The notes: generated from the sequence alone by a model not told the origin. Positions 1 through 8,360 are shown, numbered from the stretch's first letter. The stretch: DNA of 64,000 bases from Pseudonocardia kujensis (GCF_021283305.1 NZ_JAJSOK010000038.1:1-64000); one strand, 5' to 3'. A program made the numbers and translations.

Positions 1-126
1 CTCCAGCGACGGCACGTCGGTCACCTCGGGCCGCGGGTCGTACCCGACGACCTCATGGCCCGCCGCGCGCACCCGGTCCCGCATGTTCCCGCCCATGCGG
101 CCCAGGCCGATCAGTCCGAGTTGCAC
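1..126 (-). CDS. gnd: 6-phosphogluconate dehydrogenase, N-terminal part (runs off window)
   Basis: Only the first 42 codons lie in the window, read from a GTG at 124-126. The protein begins VQLGLIGLGRMGGNMRDRV, a Rossmann NAD(P)-binding fold with the GLGRMG nucleotide motif typical of the decarboxylating 6-phosphogluconate dehydrogenase/beta-hydroxyacid dehydrogenase family (pentose phosphate pathway, cytosol). A gnd-type gene directly after dnaN is the common arrangement in Actinobacteria (dnaN-gnd-recF-gyrB), which supports the call. The catalytic part is outside the window, so another beta-hydroxyacid dehydrogenase cannot be excluded. Confidence 0.8.
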   Translation of the reverse strand, partial: MQLGLIGLGRMGGNMRDRVRAAGHEVVGYDPRPEVTDVPSLE

Positions 127-281
127 GTCCCGCTCCCTACAGCTCGCTCGTCGGTCCTCGCGCCGGCCGGCGCCGGGCCTCATCGTGCCGCATCCGGCGG
201 CGGGACGATCAGTCGGAGCGAGCTCCGCCCAGCGCCGATCCTCGCAGCGCGAGCTCCACCCGGCGCGGGTGTTCCGTCCGC

Positions 282-1436
282 TCAGCCCGGCAGCCGGACC
301 GGCATCAGCAGGTGGAGGTACCCGGGATCGGCGGGCGCATCCCCCGCGTCCTCGCCGTCGGCCGGCGGGACGACCGGGCGCACGAGGGCGGGCCGGTTCG
401 GCGTGGTGAAGGTGAGCTGCGCCTTCTCGGTGTGCAGCGCGCCCAGTGCGTCGAGCAGGTAGCCGGGGTTGAACGCGATGGTCAGCGCGGAGCCGTCGAG
501 CGCGCAGGGCAGCTCCTCCTCGGCGCTGCCGACGTCCTCGCCGCCGGCCGCGAGCCGCAGCCCCTCCTCGCCGAACTCCAGCCGGATCTGCGCGACGCGG
601 TCGGCGACCAGGGACACACGCTTGATCGCCTCGACCAGCCCGGCGACGTCGAGCTCGGCCGCGGTCGTGTGCTCGGCCGGGATCAGCTGGCGGAAGCGCG
701 GGAACTCGGCGTCGAGCAGGCGGGTGGTGGCGCGGCGACCGCCCCCGGTCATCCCGAGCATGCCGTCGCCCGCGGAGAGCGCGATCTCGACGGTGCCGGC
801 GCCGGCCAGCGTCTTCGCCACGTCCGAGAGGGTCTTCGCCGGGATCAGCACCGCGGTGGACGCCCCGGCGTCCTCGGGCTGCCAGTCGAGCTCCCGGACC
901 GCGAGGCGGAACCGGTCCGTCGCGGCGAGGGTCAGCCGCGAGCCCTCGATCTCCAGCCGGACGCCGGTGAGCATCGGCAGCGTGTCGTCCCGGCCCGCCG
1001 CCACGGCGACCTGGGCGACCGCGCCGGCCAGCTCCGCGGCGTCGACCGTGCCGGCCCGCTGCGGCATGGCCGGCAGCTGCGGGTAGTCCTCCACGGGCAT
1101 GATCGGCAGCGAGAAGCGGCTGTTCCCGCAGTTGATCGTGGCCCGGGCCCCGTCGACCACGAGGTCGACCGGCTTGTTCGGCAGCGCGCGGGTGATGTCC
1201 GCGAGCAGCCGGCCGGAGACGAGCACCTGGCCCGGGTCACCGATCGTCGCGTCGAGCTCCACCCGGGCGGAGGTCTCGTAGTCGAACCCGGAGACCGTCA
1301 GCCGGTCGCCGCCCTCCCCCGAGGCGGCGTCGATCAGGACACCGCCCAGGACCGGTACCGGCGGCCGCGCGGGCAGGCTACGTGCCACCCAGGCGGCAGC
1401 GTCGGCGAGGACGTCGCGTTCGACCCGGAACTTCAT
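282..1436 (-). CDS. dnaN: DNA polymerase III sliding clamp (beta subunit)
   Basis: A 384-residue protein, the normal length for beta clamps, starting at ATG 1434-1436 (MKFRVERDVLADAAAWVARS). Three repeated clamp folds are recognisable; the C-terminus ends in LHLLMPVRLPG, matching the conserved YLLMPVRL-type clamp tail. It forms the ring that tethers the replicative polymerase and many repair proteins to DNA. It sits downstream of oriC and dnaA, transcribed away from the origin on the same strand as dnaA, with gnd about 155 bp further on. A modest AAAGG lies upstream of the start; no strong ribosome site is visible. Confidence 0.97.
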   Translation of the reverse strand: MKFRVERDVLADAAAWVARSLPARPPVPVLGGVLIDAASGEGGDRLTVSGFDYETSARVELDATIGDPGQVLVSGRLLADITRALPNKPVDLVVDGARATINCGNSRFSLPIMPVEDYPQLPAMPQRAGTVDAAELAGAVAQVAVAAGRDDTLPMLTGVRLEIEGSRLTLAATDRFRLAVRELDWQPEDAGASTAVLIPAKTLSDVAKTLAGAGTVEIALSAGDGMLGMTGGGRRATTRLLDAEFPRFRQLIPAEHTTAAELDVAGLVEAIKRVSLVADRVAQIRLEFGEEGLRLAAGGEDVGSAEEELPCALDGSALTIAFNPGYLLDALGALHTEKAQLTFTTPNRPALVRPVVPPADGEDAGDAPADPGYLHLLMPVRLPG

Positions 1437-1708
1437 GGCGAGGGAGACCTTTCACCGGTGGTCACTGGGTGTGACCGGGAGGCGGGCACACGGGACGGGC
1501 TGTGGGGAGCCCGGACGACGAGGCTCCCCGACGGGGGCCGACGGCTCGGCCGCGAACGGCTCCCCCGGGGATCCCGCCGACGGCCCGGCGGTCCGGGATC
1601 GGCCGACTCACCGTAGAGCCTCCCGCGTCCGGGTGTCACGTCGCCCGGTCGCCGTCCGGCGACCGGTGGGCGGGGACCGCGGAGTGCCCCGTCCGTGTGC
1701 TCCATCCA

Positions 1709-1765
1709 CCCCCTTCTTTCTCTTGTAGTTCCTCGAAGAGAGAACTCCAGAAGCAGAGACAGGTC
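1709..1765. other. Candidate DNA-unwinding element of oriC
   Basis: A run of CCCCTTCTTTCTCTTGTAG followed by an imperfect inverted repeat (AGTTCCTC ... GAGAGAACT). It is the least GC-rich patch of the origin region and lies immediately beside the first DnaA-box-like sites at 1766-1784. Assignment as the melting region is inference from composition and position only. Confidence 0.4.
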
Positions 1766-1775
1766 CTGTGCACAG

Positions 1776-1784
1776 TGTGGATGA
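1776..1784 (-). promoter_or_regulatory. DnaA box-like site in oriC
   Basis: Reads TCATCCACA on the minus strand, one mismatch from the TTATCCACA consensus. It is next to CTGTGCACA (1766-1774, plus strand), so two potential boxes abut at the edge of the pyrimidine-rich patch. Confidence 0.5.
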
Positions 1785-1921
1785 ACGCCGTCGTCGCAGG
1801 TCACTCGGTGCGGCGTCCTGGGGACCGAGCCTCGGGACCGAGTCGGGACGCATCCGGCTGCCCGTGGATGGCCGGCGTTCTCGCGATGTTGTCCGACGCT
1901 CATCCCCGTCCCGGTGGGGAG

Positions 1922-1930
1922 TTGTCCACT
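1922..1930 (+). promoter_or_regulatory. DnaA box-like site in oriC
   Basis: TTGTCCACT, one mismatch from the GC-rich actinobacterial box TTGTCCACA. Weaker neighbours are TTGTCCGAC at 1889 and CAATCCACA at 1966. Confidence 0.55.
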
Positions 1931-1977
1931 GTTCTCGGGCCGTCCGTCCACGGGCTCCGGCACGACAATCCACAGAG

Positions 1978-1986
1978 TTGTCCCCA
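1978..1986 (+). promoter_or_regulatory. DnaA box-like site in oriC
   Basis: TTGTCCCCA, one mismatch from TTGTCCACA. It lies 56 bp after the site at 1922 and is followed by a weaker inverted site (TCACCCACA on the minus strand, 1989-1997). Confidence 0.5.
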
Positions 1987-2500
1987 GATGTGGGTGAAGC
2001 GTGGCCGTGCGTCCACGCTGTGCGACCGGTCGGCGTCGTCGCGGCAACCCGGTGGCGACGGGCGGCACCCTCAGAAGTCCCGCCCTGCACACGCTCCGCA
2101 ACGGACCGTGACCGCTTCCGTGACGGTGCGAGGCCGGCACTGGGCCGACGGTGCGCCGAACGCCCACTAGTGGACGACGAGCGGTGAGCTCGGCAGCGAC
2201 ACGCGGGCGATTCCGATCTCTACCGGATGGAGATCACGTTCGGCCCGCGGATGCGGCCGGAAACCCGAAGTGGATCTCTGCGCCGGTCACCGCGCGTGCT
2301 GCGGAGAGGCCCTGAGACGGCCGCTGAGGGCTGTTCGCGGTGAGCCGTGTGGGTGCAGGTGGTCCGACGCCGACGGTGACGGTGTGAGACCGGGCTTCCC
2401 GGGCCGCCGCCCGCTCTTCCCGCCCGCGGAACCTGGGGACGGCTGGGGACGACTCGCGATCTTCGCTGCTCCGGGCCCTCCGGAAGCCGAGGCTTCCGAC

Positions 2501-2566
2501 GGCGCGAGTCGGGAGTCCTGGTGGCGCGAGTCGGGAGTTCCGGTGGCGCGAGTCGGGAGCGTCCGT
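2501..2566. repeat. 22-bp tandem repeat, three copies, between oriC and dnaA
   Basis: The unit begins GGCGCGAGTCGGGAG and starts at 2501, 2523 and 2545, giving an exact 22-bp period (about two helical turns). The third copy decays after 15 bp. It lies in the non-coding tail downstream of dnaA. Function unknown. Confidence 0.75.
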
Positions 2567-2652
2567 GAGTTGTGGGGGTGGCGCTGCGTGGGCGAGGTGA
2601 CGTTCGTGATCGGCGCACACGGGCGATGCGCGCAGAGCGCGTCGACCGCTCC

Positions 2653-2694
2653 CGGCCGACCCCGCCCGGCCGACCCCGCCCGGCCGACCCCGCG
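2653..2694. repeat. 14-bp tandem repeat, three copies, just after dnaA
   Basis: CGGCCGACCCCGCC repeated at 2653, 2667 and 2681 with only the last two bases of the third copy changed. It lies 27 bp beyond the dnaA stop codon. It is not a convincing terminator because I see no long hairpin and no T-run. Confidence 0.75.
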
Positions 2695-2720
2695 GAGGCA
2701 GCGGAGGCAGCGGGCGACGG

Positions 2721-4382
2721 TCAGTGCCGGGCGCGCTGCTTGATGCGGGCGGTGAGCTCCTGGACCTGCTCGAAGGTCTTGCGACGCAGCGAGATCTCGT
2801 TGCGGATCTTCTTGTCCGCGTGCATGACGGTGGTGTGGTCGCGGCCGCCGAAGGTCTGCCCGATGCGCGGCAGCGAGAGGTCGGTGAGCTCGCGGCACAG
2901 GTACATGGAGATCTGCCGGGCCTGGGCGAGCGCCTTCGTCTTCCCCGGCCCGCAGAGCTCCTCCATCGTGACGTCGAAGAACTCGGCGGTGACCGCCATG
3001 ATCGTCGGCGCGGTGATCTCGGAGGCGGCCGAGTCGGGGATGAGGTCGCGCAGCACGATCTCGGCGAGCTGCGTGTCGACCGGCTGCCGGTTGAGCGACG
3101 CGAACGCCGTCACCCGGATCAGCGCGCCCTCGAGCTCGCGGATGTTCCGCTCGATGCGCTCGGCGATGAACTCCAGGACGTCGCCGGGCACGGCGAGCCG
3201 GTCCTGCGCGGCCTTCTTCCGGAGGATCGCGATCCGCGTCTCCAGCTCGGGCGGCTGGATGTCGGTGATCAGGCCCCACTCGAACCGTGTGCGCATGCGG
3301 TCCTCGAGGGTCTCCAGGCGCTTCGGCGGGCGGTCGGAGGAGACGACGATCTGCTTGTTCGCGTTGTGGAGGGTGTTGAAGGTGTGGAAGAACTCCTCCT
3401 GGGTCCCCTCCTTCCCCTCCAGGAACTGGATGTCGTCGACCAGCAGCACGTCGACGTCCCGGTAGCGGCGCTGGAAGGCGACCTTGCGGTCGTCGCGCAG
3501 CGAGTTGATGAAGTCGTTCGTGAACTCCTCGGTGCTCACGTACCGCACCCGCATCCCGGGGAACAGCCGCTGGGCGTAGTGCCCCACGGCGTGCAGCAGG
3601 TGCGTCTTGCCCAGCCCGGACTCGCCCCAGATGAAGAGCGGGTTGTACGCGCGCGCCGGCGCCTCGGCCACCGCCACCGCCGCGGCGTGGGAGAAGCGGT
3701 TCGACGCCCCGATGACGAAGGTGTCGAAGGTGTACTTCTCGTTGAGCCGCGTCTGCGACCGCGGCGCCACCGGGTCGCCCGCCTGCGGGGCCGAGTAGGT
3801 CGGCCACACCTCGGGCCGGCCGGGGGTGAGCGGCCCGGCCTCGCCGGGGGCCGGCGGTCCTCCGCCGTCGACGCCCGCGGGTTCGGGCAGCGCCGCGGCC
3901 GCGGCGGGGTCGACCGGGATGCCCGACGGCGGGGTGGGCGCGTCGTGCACGACGCCCTCGGACCCGTTCGGCGCCGGCGGCGCGAGGCCGGGCAGGGGCG
4001 CCGGGGCGACCGGGCCGCGGCCGTCCGCGATCTCGCCGAGCGACGGCGCACCGGGCCGTACGCGCGCGGGCGGGTCCGGGACGTCCGTCCCCCCGGAGGC
4101 GGCGTTGGCGTCGACCACCACCGCGAGGTTCACCTGCACGCCCATGTGGCGGCCGATGGCATCGCTGATCGGCCGCCGGAGGATGCGCTCGATCGCGTCC
4201 TTCGCGAACTCGCTGGGCGCGGCGAGCAGCGCCGTGCCGTCGAGCAGCCCGAGCGGGCGGGTCAGCCGCAGGAAGGCGCGCTGCTGCGCGGACAGCCCGG
4301 GGGAACCCGGATCCGTCGCGGGTCCGGCGAGGTCGGCGATGACCAGGCTCCACACCTGGGCGAGGTCACCGGGTTCGGCCAC
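2721..4382 (-). CDS. dnaA: Chromosomal replication initiator DnaA
   Basis: A 553-residue protein started at GTG 4380-4382 (VAEPGDLAQVWSLVIADL), chosen because GGAGAGG sits about 8 nt upstream and the frame further upstream has no DnaA-like sequence. Domain I (about 1-90) is followed by a long Pro/Ala/Gly-rich domain II linker (about 95-215), typical for Actinobacteria. The AAA+ domain has Walker A GESGLGKTH (about 250-258) and Walker B LLVDDIQFLEGKEGTQEEFF (about 310). The C-terminal helix-turn-helix contains the DnaA signature around GGRDHTTVMHADKKI (about 505-520) that reads DnaA boxes. It initiates replication at the adjacent oriC and may repress itself through the perfect box at 4474. Confidence 0.98.
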   Translation of the reverse strand: MAEPGDLAQVWSLVIADLAGPATDPGSPGLSAQQRAFLRLTRPLGLLDGTALLAAPSEFAKDAIERILRRPISDAIGRHMGVQVNLAVVVDANAASGGTDVPDPPARVRPGAPSLGEIADGRGPVAPAPLPGLAPPAPNGSEGVVHDAPTPPSGIPVDPAAAAALPEPAGVDGGGPPAPGEAGPLTPGRPEVWPTYSAPQAGDPVAPRSQTRLNEKYTFDTFVIGASNRFSHAAAVAVAEAPARAYNPLFIWGESGLGKTHLLHAVGHYAQRLFPGMRVRYVSTEEFTNDFINSLRDDRKVAFQRRYRDVDVLLVDDIQFLEGKEGTQEEFFHTFNTLHNANKQIVVSSDRPPKRLETLEDRMRTRFEWGLITDIQPPELETRIAILRKKAAQDRLAVPGDVLEFIAERIERNIRELEGALIRVTAFASLNRQPVDTQLAEIVLRDLIPDSAASEITAPTIMAVTAEFFDVTMEELCGPGKTKALAQARQISMYLCRELTDLSLPRIGQTFGGRDHTTVMHADKKIRNEISLRRKTFEQVQELTARIKQRARH

Positions 4383-4473
4383 CGCTCGGCCCCTCTCCGC
4401 GTGCCGACCTGCTGGGGAGCGGTGGGCACGACCTCGTTCGTCGTCTCGTCGGCGTGGGCTGGGCATCCCCAGA

Positions 4474-4482
4474 CTTATCCAC
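4474..4482 (+). promoter_or_regulatory. Perfect DnaA box in the dnaA promoter region
   Basis: TTATCCACA, an exact match to the consensus high-affinity DnaA box, about 92 bp upstream of the dnaA start in the dnaA-rpmH divergent region. DnaA boxes here are known to mediate dnaA autoregulation in several bacteria. It is the only perfect TTATCCACA that I found near oriC; the oriC boxes are all degenerate. Confidence 0.8.
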
Positions 4483-4768
4483 ACATGTGCGTAGACCGTA
4501 CGCAGGGGAGTACGGCGGGCCGCGACCACCCTCCCGTCGGGCGCGCGCCCGCAGCGTCCGTCGTGGTGACAGTCGGAGAAGCCCCGATCCCCCCGGATGG
4601 AACTGCGAAGCCCGCACGCTAACAACGACCGGCCCGAGGTCACAAGACGCGCAGGTCGCAAGCCTGTACAGGCCCGTCCGACGCGCCCGAGGTGGCCTGC
4701 GGGGATGACGCTGCGCACCCGCGTCGTCACCGTGTGGACCACGCGATCAGGGCCGCCGCGGGGGCGGT

Positions 4769-4798
4769 TTGCACCGCTCGGAAGCGGCTGCGTACCCT
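4769..4798 (+). promoter_or_regulatory. rpmH promoter (housekeeping sigma type)
   Basis: -35 TTGCAC at 4769-4774 and -10 TACCCT at 4793-4798, separated by 18 bp. Transcription would begin near 4805, giving a 5' leader of about 128 nt for rpmH-rnpA-yidD-yidC. The rest of the 550-bp dnaA-rpmH gap (4383-4932) holds the dnaA promoter, the DnaA box at 4474 and no gene that I can support. Confidence 0.6.
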
Positions 4799-4932
4799 GG
4801 TCTGCAGGCGCGGTCCGTCGCCGGCACGTCCGCGTGCCCCGACACAGCACGATGCTGCACCCGCGCACGACCGAGATCAGAAGCTACCGACGGCCCGGTA
4901 CCCCACGGCGCCGTCGACCGGGAGAGTCGACC

Positions 4933-5070
4933 GTGAGCAAGCGCACCTTTCAGCCGAACAACCGCCGCCGGGCCAAGACGCACGGCTTCCGGCTTCGGAT
5001 GCGCACGCGCGCCGGGCGCGCGATCATCTCGGCGCGCCGCCGCAAGGGCCGCGCGCAGCTCTCGGCCTGA
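4933..5070 (+). CDS. rpmH: 50S ribosomal protein L34
   Basis: A 45-residue, strongly basic protein from GTG 4933 (SKRTFQPNNRRRAKTHGF), the nearly invariant L34 sequence. It is a component of the large ribosomal subunit. It opens the rpmH-rnpA-yidD-yidC-jag cluster on the plus strand, divergent from dnaA, with rnpA starting 16 bp after its stop. A conventional -35/-10 promoter lies about 135 bp upstream. Confidence 0.98.
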   Translation: MSKRTFQPNNRRRAKTHGFRLRMRTRAGRAIISARRRKGRAQLSA

Positions 5071-5086
5071 CCGCCGCGCCGTCGGA

Positions 5087-5464
5087 GTGCTGCCCGCCGG
5101 CGCCCGGCTGACCCGTCGGGACGAGTTCGCCTCGACGATCCGCCACGGTCGCCGCGCGGGCCGCTCCCGGCTCGTCGTGCACCTGGACATGGCGTCCACC
5201 ACCGACCCGGCCTCGCAGGCTCCGCCGCGGGCCGGGTTCGTCGTGAGCAAGGCCGTCGGGAACGCAGTGGTCCGCCACCGCGTCGCCCGGCGGCTGCGTC
5301 ATCTCGTCGCGGCCCGGCTCGGCACGCTGCCGACCGGGTCGTCGCTCGTCGTGCGGGCGCTCCCGCCCGCCGCCGCGGCGACCTCCGCCGAGCTGGGCGC
5401 GGACCTGGAGTCCGCGCTGCGCTCCGCGTCGAGGAAACTGCGGGGGCGGGAGCCCGCCCGGTGA
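5087..5464 (+). CDS. rnpA: Ribonuclease P protein component
   Basis: A 125-residue basic protein from GTG 5087 (LPAGARLTRRDEFASTIR). The RNR-like signature appears as the KAVGNAVVRHRVARRLRH region (about 50-70). With the RNase P RNA it matures tRNA 5' ends. It overlaps yidD by 4 bp (GTGA), so the two are probably translationally coupled. Length and position are standard. Confidence 0.96.
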   Translation: MLPAGARLTRRDEFASTIRHGRRAGRSRLVVHLDMASTTDPASQAPPRAGFVVSKAVGNAVVRHRVARRLRHLVAARLGTLPTGSSLVVRALPPAAAATSAELGADLESALRSASRKLRGREPAR

Positions 5465-5793
5465 GCCCCTCCCCCGTCGCGCGCGTCCTGATCGGCGCGG
5501 TGCGCGTCTACCAGCGCTGGATCTCCCCCGCGCTGCCCCCGACCTGCCGCTTCTACCCGAGCTGCAGCGCCTACGCGCTCGAGGCCGTGCAGGTGCACGG
5601 CGCGGCGCGCGGCACGTGGCTGGCGGTGCGGCGGCTGCTGCGCTGCCACCCGTGGCACCCTGGCGGAGTGGATCCGGTCCCACTCCGGGAACCGGAGCCC
5701 GCGGAAACGCCGGAACCCGATCGCCCCGCCCGCCCCGACGACCGTCGAGCCGCCGACTGCACTGAGAAGTGCGAGGAGCAAGCGCCGTGCTGA
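5461..5793 (+). CDS. yidD: Membrane protein insertion efficiency factor YidD
   Basis: 110 residues from GTG 5461. It contains the family signature CRFYPSCSAYALEAV and the following LLRCHPWHPGGVDPVP segment, with the conserved Cys residues. YidD assists YidC-dependent insertion at the inner membrane. The C-terminus beyond about residue 75 is a charged Pro/Glu/Arg tail not conserved in the family. It overlaps rnpA upstream and yidC downstream, so rnpA-yidD-yidC is one tightly packed transcript. Confidence 0.95.
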   Translation: MSPSPVARVLIGAVRVYQRWISPALPPTCRFYPSCSAYALEAVQVHGAARGTWLAVRRLLRCHPWHPGGVDPVPLREPEPAETPEPDRPARPDDRRAADCTEKCEEQAPC

Positions 5794-6917
5794 ACTTCAT
5801 CTACTACCCCGTGTCGTTCATCATGTGGGTCTGGCACAAGGCGTTCGGCTTCGTGTTCGGCGCGGACTCGGGCGTCTCCTGGGTCCTCGCGGTGATCTTC
5901 CTGGTCTTCACCCTGCGCGCCATCCTGTACAAGCCCTTCGTCGGGCAGGTCCGCTCCATGCGGAAGATGCAGGAGATGGCGCCGGAGATGCAGAAGCTCC
6001 GGAAGAAGTACGCCAACGACCGGCAGAAGCTCGGGCAGGAGATGCAGAAGCTCCAGTCGGAGAACGGCGCGAACCCGCTCGGCGGCTGTCTCCCGGTGCT
6101 GGTCCAGGTCCCGGTCTTCATCGGCCTGTTCCACGTCCTGCGTGAGTTCAAGCCGGGCAAGACCGAGAACTACTTCTTCGGCGCCGACGAGGTGCGCTCC
6201 TTCGTCGACTCGGACTTCTTCGGCGCCAAGCTCGGCGCGTCCGTGGTGAACACGCAGTACTCCACCACGACCCTCGCCGAGCTCGGCGGCAACCTCACCA
6301 GCCAGCTGATCGTCATGATCCCGCTGATGATCCTGGCGGGTGTGTTCACGCACATCACGGCGCGCCACTCGGTGGCCCGCCAGGCCGCGAACCCGGCCGC
6401 GATGGACAACCCGCAGACGGCGATCATGCAGAAGCTGATGCTCTACGTGTTCCCGATCGGCGTCGTCGTCGGTGGCCCCTTCCTGCCGCTGGCGATCCTC
6501 TTCTACTGGGTCTCCAACAACCTGTGGACCCTCGGCCAGCAGTACGTCGTCTACAAGCGGATCGACGCCGAGGAGGCGGAGAAGAAGGAGCAGGCCACCG
6601 CGCAGCGCAACGCGCTCGCCCCGAAGCCGGGCCAGAAGCCGCAGCGCGACGTCCGTGGCACAACGAACGGCACCACGAACGGGACCACCAACGGCTCCGC
6701 GCCGGCTGACGAGGCCGACGCCGACACCAACGGCAGCGTCGACGGGGAGAGCCCGTCCGCGCCCGCGAAGAAGCCGGGGGCGAAGCCCGTCACCAAGCCG
6801 ATGCCGGGAGCGAAGCCCGTGGGCGGCAAGCCGGCGAACCGGCCGGCCGGCCAGGGCGGGCGCCCCGGTGGCGGCGGCAACCGCACGCAGGCCCGGAAGG
6901 GCAAGAAGCGGCGGTGA
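5787..6917 (+). CDS. yidC: Membrane protein insertase YidC (Oxa1 family)
   Basis: 376 residues from GTG 5787 (LNFIYYPVSFIMWVWHKAFG), chosen because GAGGAG lies about 9 nt upstream; an in-frame GTG at 5769 is possible but has worse spacing. It is the short Gram-positive type without a periplasmic domain, with Oxa1 transmembrane segments near 10-35, 155-185, 205-225 and 235-260, and a charged cytoplasmic loop rich in KMQEMAPEMQKLRKKY after TM2. The C-terminal third is an Asn-Gly-Thr then Pro/Lys/Gly-rich basic tail ending KGKKRR, likely binding the ribosome. It inserts and folds membrane proteins with or without SecYEG. Confidence 0.96.
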   Translation: MLNFIYYPVSFIMWVWHKAFGFVFGADSGVSWVLAVIFLVFTLRAILYKPFVGQVRSMRKMQEMAPEMQKLRKKYANDRQKLGQEMQKLQSENGANPLGGCLPVLVQVPVFIGLFHVLREFKPGKTENYFFGADEVRSFVDSDFFGAKLGASVVNTQYSTTTLAELGGNLTSQLIVMIPLMILAGVFTHITARHSVARQAANPAAMDNPQTAIMQKLMLYVFPIGVVVGGPFLPLAILFYWVSNNLWTLGQQYVVYKRIDAEEAEKKEQATAQRNALAPKPGQKPQRDVRGTTNGTTNGTTNGSAPADEADADTNGSVDGESPSAPAKKPGAKPVTKPMPGAKPVGGKPANRPAGQGGRPGGGGNRTQARKGKKRR

Positions 6918-7051
6918 CACGAGGGTCGGTGGGCGCGAGGCGACACCGACCTCGACGGACCTTCGAGCGGGCGGCCGGGCGACGCCGCCCGCTCACCTCG
7001 TCCGATCCGCCCCGGCGGACCGGACGAGCGCAACGTGGAGAGGAGACACAC

Positions 7052-7543
7052 GTGCCGAAGACCGCGGAGAGCGGGTCCGAGGACCAGCTGATCAAAGAGG
7101 GCGACATCGCGGGCGACTACCTCGAGCGCCTGCTCGACATCCTCGACTACGACGGCGACATCGACCTCGACGTCGAGGCCGGCCGCGCGATCGTCAGCAT
7201 CGACGGCGGTGAGGACCTCGTGAAGCTCGTCGGCGACCGGGGCCAGGCGCTGGAGTCGCTGCAGGAGCTGACCCGGCTCGCCGTGCAGCAGGCGTCGGGC
7301 AACCGGAGCCGGCTGATGCTCGACATCGCGGGGTGGCGGCAGAGCCGCCGGGACGAGCTGACCGAGCTCGGCACCCGCACCGCCCAGGAGGTCAAGGAGT
7401 CGGGCCAGCCCGTGCGGCTGCGTCCGATGACCCCCTTCGAGCGCAAGGTCGTGCACGACGCCGTCGCGGCCGTGAAAGGCGTCTCCAGCGAGAGCGAGGG
7501 CGAGGAGCCGCGCCGGCAGGTCGTCGTCTTCCGCGACAAGTGA
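7052..7543 (+). CDS. jag: Jag/KhpB-type RNA-binding protein (KH-R3H)
   Basis: 163 residues from GTG 7052 (PKTAESGSEDQLIKEGDIA), with GGAGAGGAG about 8 nt upstream. It has a KH-like fold (about 25-85, DYLERLLDILDYDGDIDLDV ... LIGxxG-like VGDRGQALESLQELTRLAV) and a C-terminal R3H segment (about 105-150, RPMTPFERKVVHDAVAAV). The N-terminal Jag_N domain of Firmicutes is absent, as usual in Actinobacteria. These proteins bind RNA and influence cell elongation and division with KhpA. It follows yidC by 134 bp and is probably part of the same cluster. Confidence 0.93.
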   Translation: MPKTAESGSEDQLIKEGDIAGDYLERLLDILDYDGDIDLDVEAGRAIVSIDGGEDLVKLVGDRGQALESLQELTRLAVQQASGNRSRLMLDIAGWRQSRRDELTELGTRTAQEVKESGQPVRLRPMTPFERKVVHDAVAAVKGVSSESEGEEPRRQVVVFRDK

Positions 7544-7580
7544 GGCCGGGTCCCCCGGGACCCGCACCCCAGCACCCGCC

Positions 7581-7616
7581 CGCGCCCTCCGTGTCCGCAT
7601 CGGACCGGAGGGCGCG
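7581..7616 (+). terminator. Hairpin terminator candidate between jag and rsmG
   Basis: An 11-bp perfect stem: CGCGCCCTCCG (7581-7591) pairs with CGGAGGGCGCG (7606-7616) across a 14-nt loop. No T-run follows, as is usual for high-GC actinobacteria. It separates the rpmH-jag cluster from rsmG-parAB. Confidence 0.6.
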
Positions 7617-7647
7617 GCCGTGTCCGGCCCCCTGGAAGATCTGGACG

Positions 7648-7661
7648 GTTTCACGTGGAAC
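7648..7661. promoter_or_regulatory. parS site overlapping the rsmG start
   Basis: GTTTCACGTGGAAC, one base from the perfect 14-bp palindrome GTTTCACGTGAAAC. The rsmG GTG start codon (7655-7657) lies inside the CACGTG core, so ParB bound here would cover the translation start region of the DNA and possibly the promoter. Confidence 0.9.
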
Positions 7662-8317
7662 ATCCCCCCGCCGCGGCGGAGAAGGTTTTCGGCGACCGCC
7701 TCGACCGCGCCGCCCGGTACGTCGAACACCTCGCGACGTCCGGTGTCGAGCGTGGCCTCATCGGCCCGCGCGAGACCGATCGCCTGTGGGACCGGCACGT
7801 CCTGAACTGTGCCGTCGTCGCGGAACTCGTGCCGGACGGCGCGAAGGTCGTGGACGTGGGTTCGGGAGCGGGCCTTCCCGGGATACCGTTGGCGCTGGCT
7901 CGCCCGGATCTTCGGATCGTGCTCGTGGAGCCGCTCGCCCGCCGGGTGGAGTGGCTCAACGAGATCATCGACGATCTGGGCCTGTCGCTCACCGTGGAGC
8001 GCGGGCGGGCCGAGGAGAATGCGATCCGGCGTCGATGGGAGGGGGCGGACGTGGTCACCGCTCGTGCCGTCGCGCCGCTGGCCCGGCTCGCCGGCTGGTC
8101 CCTCCCCCTGCTGCGGACCGGTGGCAGGCTGCTCGCCGTCAAGGGCGCGTCGGCGCCGGACGAGATCAGCCGGGACGCCGCGGAGGTCCGCCGGCTCGGC
8201 GGCGGCACGCCGACGATCGAGCGGTGCGGCGCCGGAGTCGTCGACCCGCCGAGCACCGTCGTCTCGGTCGAACGGGAGAGCCGGCCCCCCGGCAGGCCAC
8301 GGAGGAGGCGCTCGTGA
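7655..8317 (+). CDS. rsmG: 16S rRNA (guanine-527-N7)-methyltransferase
   Basis: 220 residues from GTG 7655 (VEHPPAAAEKVFGDRLDRA). It has the SAM-binding motif VVDVGSGAGLPGIPLALARP (about 66-85) and the Gid/RsmG fold throughout. It methylates G527 of 16S rRNA, and loss is known to give low-level streptomycin resistance. It sits directly before parAB as in most Actinobacteria. I see no ribosome site before the GTG, and the start codon is embedded in a parS site, so either a leaderless message or a different start is possible; no better upstream start is visible. Confidence 0.94.
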   Translation: MEHPPAAAEKVFGDRLDRAARYVEHLATSGVERGLIGPRETDRLWDRHVLNCAVVAELVPDGAKVVDVGSGAGLPGIPLALARPDLRIVLVEPLARRVEWLNEIIDDLGLSLTVERGRAEENAIRRRWEGADVVTARAVAPLARLAGWSLPLLRTGGRLLAVKGASAPDEISRDAAEVRRLGGGTPTIERCGAGVVDPPSTVVSVERESRPPGRPRRRRS

Positions 8318-8360
8318 TCCCGCCGTCGCACGTGACACGTCGTCAGGAAGGCCCCGCACG

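Larger units (their letters stand above)
1437..2720. other. Replication origin region (oriC), dnaA-dnaN intergenic
   Basis: A 1.28-kb gene-free stretch between dnaN and dnaA, the standard location of actinobacterial oriC. It holds scattered DnaA-box-like 9-mers (best ones listed separately, all one mismatch from TTGTCCACA or TTATCCACA) concentrated at about 1766-2017, and a pyrimidine-rich, comparatively AT-rich patch at 1709-1765 that is the best candidate for the unwinding element. The dnaA-proximal third (2287-2720) has no boxes that I can see but carries two short tandem repeats. Long open frames here on both strands look like GC-bias artefacts: no recognisable domain and no ribosome site. 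Confidence 0.85.

Noticed and set aside
1437..2720. Long open frames across oriC on both strands
   Set aside because: No ribosome sites, no domains, composition typical of antisense frames in high-GC DNA.
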